A DNA stretch of 64,000 bases, taken from contig CAVXQD010000001.1 in assembly GCA_963763885.1 (NCBI GenBank), forward strand, positions 806,001-870,000, written 5' to 3'. A model generated the notes under the pieces. The model was not told the DNA's origin. It did no database searches and saw only the letters and a program-made list of their open reading frames with translations. The DNA is from JANNBN01 sp963763885. GTDB lineage: Bacteria; Actinomycetota; Acidimicrobiia; Acidimicrobiales; JANYDT01. Position numbers and translations under genes: made by a program. Shown piece by piece: positions 60,843 to 64,000 of the stretch (position 1 is the first letter of the stretch; the number at the start of each line of letters is the position of its first letter).

Positions 60843-61120
60843 CTCCCCATCGTAGGCAATCCGAGGAGCACGGCCGTTGCTCTGCCAGATGCTCGGAAAA
60901 GGAGAAAGTCCAGACCCGTCGCGCACCTCCCCTGCCGTCGACGATCACCGCTCGGCAACGCCGGTTACGAGCGGATGGCAGCGAGGACCGCTCCGCACAT
61001 ATCGGGCAAGATGCCGTGGGTCTTTGCTGTCGCCGTGCGCGTTATCGGGTGGCCTCAGAAAACGGATCGCAGAGTACGTTAAGGAAACTGCGCTTGCAGT
61101 CTTTCCGAAACAGCCCCGAA
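60843..61120. other. gene-poor stretch before the PxKF remnant
   Basis: Only overlapping frames without family features are seen on both strands. One plus-strand frame ends in VFAVAVRVIGWPQKTDRRVR near 61020-61082 and reads like a real protein end, but it has no body. The upstream region of the hypothetical gene at 60354-60842 must hold its promoter. Taken with the pseudogenes next to it, this looks like decayed sequence. Confidence 0.4.
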
Positions 61121-61443
61121 CTATCGGAACTGGAACTCCGCTGTTTTGGTGGTCCCGTTCGTAAACAGAAGGTTGAGGGTCCGGCACTGACCGACCCACC
61201 CTTTGTCTGTCTTCCAGTTGTACTGGTATCGACTCGAGGCCGGATCAAACGTCAGTCCGCTGGTCGAGACCGTGACCGTCGACTCGATGTCATCGGTTGC
61301 CTAAGTGCCGCATGCATGCGGAGTGGCTGCTGGTGATCCTGCAACAAAAATGGCGAGGTTCCGGACTGACAAAAGCCGAACTTGACCGGGACCGCAGCAC
61401 CAGCCTTGACTACGTTCACTACCGGATTGTTGTCTACAGGACT
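61121..61443 (-). pseudogene. remnant of a PxKF-domain protein (frameshift and stop)
   Basis: Minus-strand translation gives PVDNNPVVNVVKAGAAVPVKFGF in one frame, then NLAIFVAGSPAATPHACGT in the next, a TAG stop, and in that same frame ATDDIESTVTVSTSGLTF followed by RYQYNWKTDKGWVGQCRTL and a terminal TAEFQFR stop at 61121. This is the order of the PxKF domain of large secreted actinobacterial proteins (NxVKAGxAVPVKF ... AIFxxGSP ... YxYxWKTDKxWxGxCR ... FKF). The upstream part of such a protein is missing; the 5' side is the globin fragment. One frameshift and one internal stop make it non-functional. Confidence 0.75.
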
Positions 61444-61637
61444 GACTCCGTGTAGGTCGATGGCCCGCCGAGCTGCTCTGTCCAGAACGCAGCGAGTCGC
61501 TCCGTGTGCTGCGGGTGGACTCCCTTCTCGAACGCATGAGCGAGGATGGGATCGGCCAGACACCGCGTGTGCCAAGCCGCCGCGACCGTCACGAGTGCGT
61601 CGGCACCGCCCATCTCTTCGAAGATCGTTGGCTCCAC
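61444..61637 (-). pseudogene. 5' fragment of a truncated haemoglobin gene
   Basis: From ATG 61637 the frame gives about 64 residues that match the start of truncated haemoglobins (GGADALVTVAAAWHTRCLADPILAHAFEKG, then HPQHTERLAAFWTEQLGGP and STYTES), then stops at 61434 after two junction residues. The helices carrying the proximal haem His are absent. The break falls exactly where the PxKF remnant begins, so a deletion or recombination joined the two. Expression is unlikely to give a working globin. Confidence 0.75.
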
Positions 61638-61942
61638 CGCTCGATCGTACCTTCAGCACCCGGGGGCGCTCGGGTGATACCGCTCACCAACGCCGAGCGG
61701 ATCGCCGGCTACTTCATCTGTCCGCGGTCACTGCGTAATCACAGCAGCCCACACGTGCACCACCTCGACCTCGGCTGTCTCTGCGACGCTGAGCACGGCA
61801 TGTTCGAACGCCACGGCCGTCATCGACGGCTACGGCCGGGGCGTGAAGAGTCCGATTGTTGCACTCGGGTCCAGGCACCGATTCAACGCACGGTATCTCC
61901 GCAGATCTTGTGGCGCTCCTACCGTAGTCGTATACTTCCGTC
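61638..61942. other. 305-bp stretch without a convincing gene
   Basis: It lies between the globin fragment start and vapB. A 31-codon minus-strand frame (ATG 61823 to TGA 61728; MTAVAFEHAVLSVAETAEVE at the start) is amino-acid-like but too short to call. A plus-strand frame (ITNAERIAGYFICPRSL) is also open only briefly. The right end holds the vapBC promoter. Confidence 0.4.
61908..61936 (+). promoter_or_regulatory. promoter of vapBC, leaderless
   Basis: TTGTGG (61908-61913) and TATACT (61931-61936) are separated by 17 bp. The vapB ATG begins at 61943, only 6 nt after the -10 box, so transcription would start at or beside the A of ATG and the mRNA would have no leader. CTACCGTAG (61919-61927), with CTAC/GTAG arms, lies in the spacer and is a possible autoregulatory half-palindrome. 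Confidence 0.6.
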
Positions 61943-62209
61943 ATGCCCCGTGGAAACCCGTCTCCCAAACTTGCCATAACGGTCGACCCCGACGTCCACG
62001 AGCGCGTCGTGAACGCTGCCGCCCAGGAAGGAATCAGCGTGTCGGCATGGATGACCGAGGCCGCGCGACGAGCGCTCGTTGTACGCGACGGGCTAACGGC
62101 CGTTGCCGAATGGGAACGACTCAACGGCCCGTTCACGCCCGACGAAATGGTGAGCGCCCGCCAGCGTGTCGCCCGCGAACTGGCAACACCAAACAAGCGG
62201 TCAGCGTGA
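61943..62209 (+). CDS. vapB: ribbon-helix-helix antitoxin (VapB-type)
   Basis: 88 residues. N-terminal RHH DNA-binding fold: PKLAITVDPDVHERVVNAAAQEGISVSAWMTEAARRALVVRDGL; C-terminal tail (AEWERLNGPFTPDEMVSARQRVARELATP) would wrap the toxin. Stop overlaps the toxin GTG start (GTGA at 62206-62209). Likely represses its own promoter. Confidence 0.85.
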   Translation: MPRGNPSPKLAITVDPDVHERVVNAAAQEGISVSAWMTEAARRALVVRDGLTAVAEWERLNGPFTPDEMVSARQRVARELATPNKRSA

Positions 62210-62586
62210 CGACCGTCTACGACACCGGCGTACTAATCGCCGCTGACCGTGACAACCGCCGCATATGGGCCGACCATCGGGCAAGGCTCGAAGCTGGCGT
62301 CGTGCCACTAACAACCGCCCCGGTTGTCGCCCAAGCAAGCCGGTCAACTCGACAGGTTCAACTACGGCGCTTCCTGCGCGGATGCGACATCGTCGGGTTT
62401 GAGGCCGCCCAAGCCCACGCTGTCGGGTCGTTGCTAGCGAAGTCGGCAACGTCCGACATCGTCGATGCCCATGTTGCCGTGACCGCGGCGCGCACGGGGG
62501 CGGTCATCATTACAAGTGACCCCGACGACCTGCGCGCTCTCGCCTCCCACGTTCGACCGAAAGTCACCATCCGGACAACGGGTTGA
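62206..62586 (+). CDS. vapC: PIN-domain ribonuclease toxin (VapC-type)
   Basis: 126 residues from GTG 62206. PIN acidic residues are Asp6 (TTVYDTGVLIAA), Asp84 and Asp87 (ATSDIVDAHVAVTAA) and Asp105 (IITSDPDDLRAL). The second position usually held by Glu reads VVAQASR, with Gln, as in a common actinobacterial PIN subgroup. Cleaves RNA, often tRNA, when the antitoxin is lost. The 4-bp overlap with vapB indicates coupled translation. Confidence 0.88.
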   Translation: MTTVYDTGVLIAADRDNRRIWADHRARLEAGVVPLTTAPVVAQASRSTRQVQLRRFLRGCDIVGFEAAQAHAVGSLLAKSATSDIVDAHVAVTAARTGAVIITSDPDDLRALASHVRPKVTIRTTG

Positions 62587-62771
62587 CCGCCCGATATCAC
62601 TCAGCAGGTGCCAGGTGTCGACCCGCACAGTCCCGGCGATCCTCGCTCGGGTAGCACTCGGTATCGCCGTGCAAGCGTGTCGAGCTAGGTCGATCGTCGG
62701 AGAAGTTCTGATTGTGGTCCCGACCTGTCACACACCTTCCCTCCTGTTGACGTCGCCCGCACACTTCGGGC

Positions 62772-63317
62772 ATGACGCAGCGGATGAGCATGTTGCGGCA
62801 CGCGTTATTGAGTGGCGCACTCCTCGCGGATCCTGACAGCGACTTCGCGTGCGGTCCGGATTGGCCTACACCGGCACAAGCGCCCCGTGCGATAGTGACG
62901 GTCGTGGAAGAACGTGCACCATCTCGACGCGTGGTTGAGCAACGAGTGCGCAACCGAATCATCGAGTACCTCGACCTCGCGGCGTCGTACGAGGAGCAAG
63001 CTGAGTATGACGAAACGGCGCCGCCATTTGTCAATGTGCCGTATGAAGTGATCAACATATGGGGAGATTGGGTTCCGACTGACCCACGCACTGACGGCAA
63101 ACATCTCAGCGTGTTCTCCGTCGACGAAGTGCGAGCGATGTGTGAGTTCCAGGGCGTCTTGGATGACGTGGTCAAGGCGGTCCCAAATGACTTTCCCACT
63201 ATCAGCGACGTGCAGGAATCGCCCGCATGGAACCATCTGCGCATCGCCGCCTCGAAAGCACGCGAGGTGTTCGCTGAGCGCGGGAAGATGCCGGAAGACG
63301 ACGAGGTCTTCCGGTAA
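62772..63317 (+). CDS. hypothetical protein
   Basis: 181 residues from ATG 62772. No signal peptide or TM helix. Mostly helical acidic protein with a long segment RRVVEQRVRNRIIEYLDLAASYEEQAEYDETAPPFVNVPYEVINIWGDWVP and an end rich in Glu/Asp (ERGKMPEDDEVFR). Not recognised. The 185-bp space before it shows no clear promoter. It is in the accessory-looking right end, after vapBC. Confidence 0.5.
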   Translation: MTQRMSMLRHALLSGALLADPDSDFACGPDWPTPAQAPRAIVTVVEERAPSRRVVEQRVRNRIIEYLDLAASYEEQAEYDETAPPFVNVPYEVINIWGDWVPTDPRTDGKHLSVFSVDEVRAMCEFQGVLDDVVKAVPNDFPTISDVQESPAWNHLRIAASKAREVFAERGKMPEDDEVFR

Positions 63318-63421
63318 ACACGCAACAAACAGCCAAAAGTGCAACGCGCTCGCTCACAGCGCCGACCACCTAGCACGGATCCCCGCTCGGTATCGCCGGT
63401 CGCCGCGGGCGTTTGGATTGT

Positions 63422-63435
63422 TTCGATGCATCGAA
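63422..63435. promoter_or_regulatory. perfect 14-bp palindrome TTCGATGCATCGAA
   Basis: TTCGATGCATCGAA is self-complementary over 14 bp, in the 258-bp space between the hypothetical gene and the F420-type gene, 141 bp before the latter's start. A dimeric regulator site is plausible; TCGAAGA is repeated just downstream (63431 and 63441 region). Confidence 0.4.
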
Positions 63436-63575
63436 GATTGTCGAAGAGGGCTAGGTCCGTCTGGTCAGTTCAGCCAGAGCATTTGCCATGCACCGGCACC
63501 AAGCTCAGCTACCCGGTTGTCGATGGATCCACCATGTCAGGAACAGGACGGCATGGCCGGTCTAAGGTCGGCTTC

Positions 63576-63989
63576 ATGATCAACGATGAGGTGAAGACCC
63601 TCGTTAAAGGCAAGAATTTCGCGACGATCTCGACGCTTCTACCGAAAGGCCAAATCCAGACACACGTTGTGTGGGTCGACTGCGACGACAACCACATATT
63701 GATAAACACCGAGGTCGAACTACGCAAGTTCAAGAACGTTCAAGCCAACCCGCGAGTGACCGTCACCGTCTGGGACAAGAAGAATCCGTACTTCTTCGCG
63801 GAAGTGCGAGGCCACGTTGTTTCGATCGTGACTGGTCCCGAGGCGCGAGCGAACATCAACGCGCTTGCCCAGAAGTACCTTGATGCGGACTACCCCGACG
63901 AGTGGATCTACTCGGAACGCGTGCTCCTCAAGATCGCGCCCGATAACCAGATCGTGTTCGCACGCGGTATCCACGACCTAAAGCGTTAG
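63576..63989 (+). CDS. PPOX-class F420-dependent (or flavin) oxidoreductase
   Basis: 137 residues from ATG 63576; the frame opens earlier (e.g. ATG 63535), but the fold begins here. Split beta-barrel of the pyridoxamine-phosphate-oxidase-like family: GKNFATISTLLPKGQIQTHVVWVDCDDNHILINTEVELRKFKNVQANPRVTVTVWDKKNPYFFAEVRGHVVSIVTG. The THVVWV and LINTEVELRKFKNVQANPRV pattern is that of actinobacterial F420-binding FDOR-B type proteins. Substrate unknown. Fits with fbiC in the same genome. Confidence 0.83.
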   Translation: MINDEVKTLVKGKNFATISTLLPKGQIQTHVVWVDCDDNHILINTEVELRKFKNVQANPRVTVTVWDKKNPYFFAEVRGHVVSIVTGPEARANINALAQKYLDADYPDEWIYSERVLLKIAPDNQIVFARGIHDLKR

Positions 63990-64000
63990 CAACCACGGTC

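Noticed and set aside
60930..61120. tRNA or small RNA gene in the gap
   Set aside because: No cloverleaf, T-loop GTTCRANNC or A/B box arrangement could be found by eye.

Overview
The window looks like the chromosome of a high-GC actinobacterium, probably class Acidimicrobiia or a close relative. The evidence is a single-polypeptide F420 biosynthesis protein FbiC (fused CofG/CofH) plus a PPOX-type F420/flavin protein, MetX/MetY methionine synthesis, many GTG/TTG starts, several acyl-CoA ligases and dehydrogenases, an actinobacterial HrpA, and an aerobic benzoyl-CoA (box) pathway. No rRNA, tRNA, CRISPR array, prophage or classical insertion sequence was seen. The lineage call is inference from gene content. 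All starts were judged by eye.

Layout. 0-5.2 kb: the end of an acyl-CoA ligase, a CaiB/BaiF CoA transferase, the metY-metX operon preceded by a clear SAM-I (S-box) riboswitch, and a glycerophosphodiester phosphodiesterase. 5.2-8.3 kb: an ECF sigma factor with a translationally coupled small partner, a divergent membrane-anchored protein and an MscS-like channel. 8.3-12.8 kb: an SSB protein without the usual acidic tip, a crotonase, a GHMP kinase, a lipoprotein and an acyl-CoA dehydrogenase. 12.8-17.2 kb: an MMPL exporter divergent from a histidine kinase/LuxR response regulator pair. 17.2-21.3 kb: an Lrp regulator divergent from a fused indolepyruvate ferredoxin oxidoreductase. 21.3-29.6 kb: a box operon (boxC, boxB, benzoate-CoA ligase, PaaX-type regulator, PhyH-type dioxygenase) behind another acyl-CoA ligase.

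29.5-37.1 kb: housekeeping and envelope genes (FKBP, DUF4032, psuG, L,D-transpeptidase, hisS, TPR protein). 37.1-42.4 kb: a carbohydrate ABC transporter (binding protein and two permeases, no ATPase) with an FkbM methyltransferase and a divergent DeoR regulator. 42.5-49.9 kb: riboflavin genes ribE-ribBA-ribH-ribD and the HxlR-fbiC pair on the same strand. Riboflavin and F420 share the precursor 5-amino-6-ribitylaminouracil. Between the two blocks lies a compact 1.14-kb unit: a nuclease-like gene enclosed by two ~122-bp inverted repeats, each with three CCAACGTTGG palindromes at exact 21-bp spacing. This is the most unusual structure in the window. 50-60.3 kb: a Fur-family regulator, HrpA helicase, acetoacetyl-CoA synthetase, a GAF-GGDEF-degenerate EAL-DICT protein and a DUF1479 oxygenase.

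60.3-64 kb is an accessory-looking stretch. It holds a hypothetical protein, a chimeric pseudogene (5' part of a truncated haemoglobin joined to a frameshifted PxKF-domain remnant), a leaderless vapBC toxin-antitoxin pair, an orphan gene and an F420-type PPOX gene.
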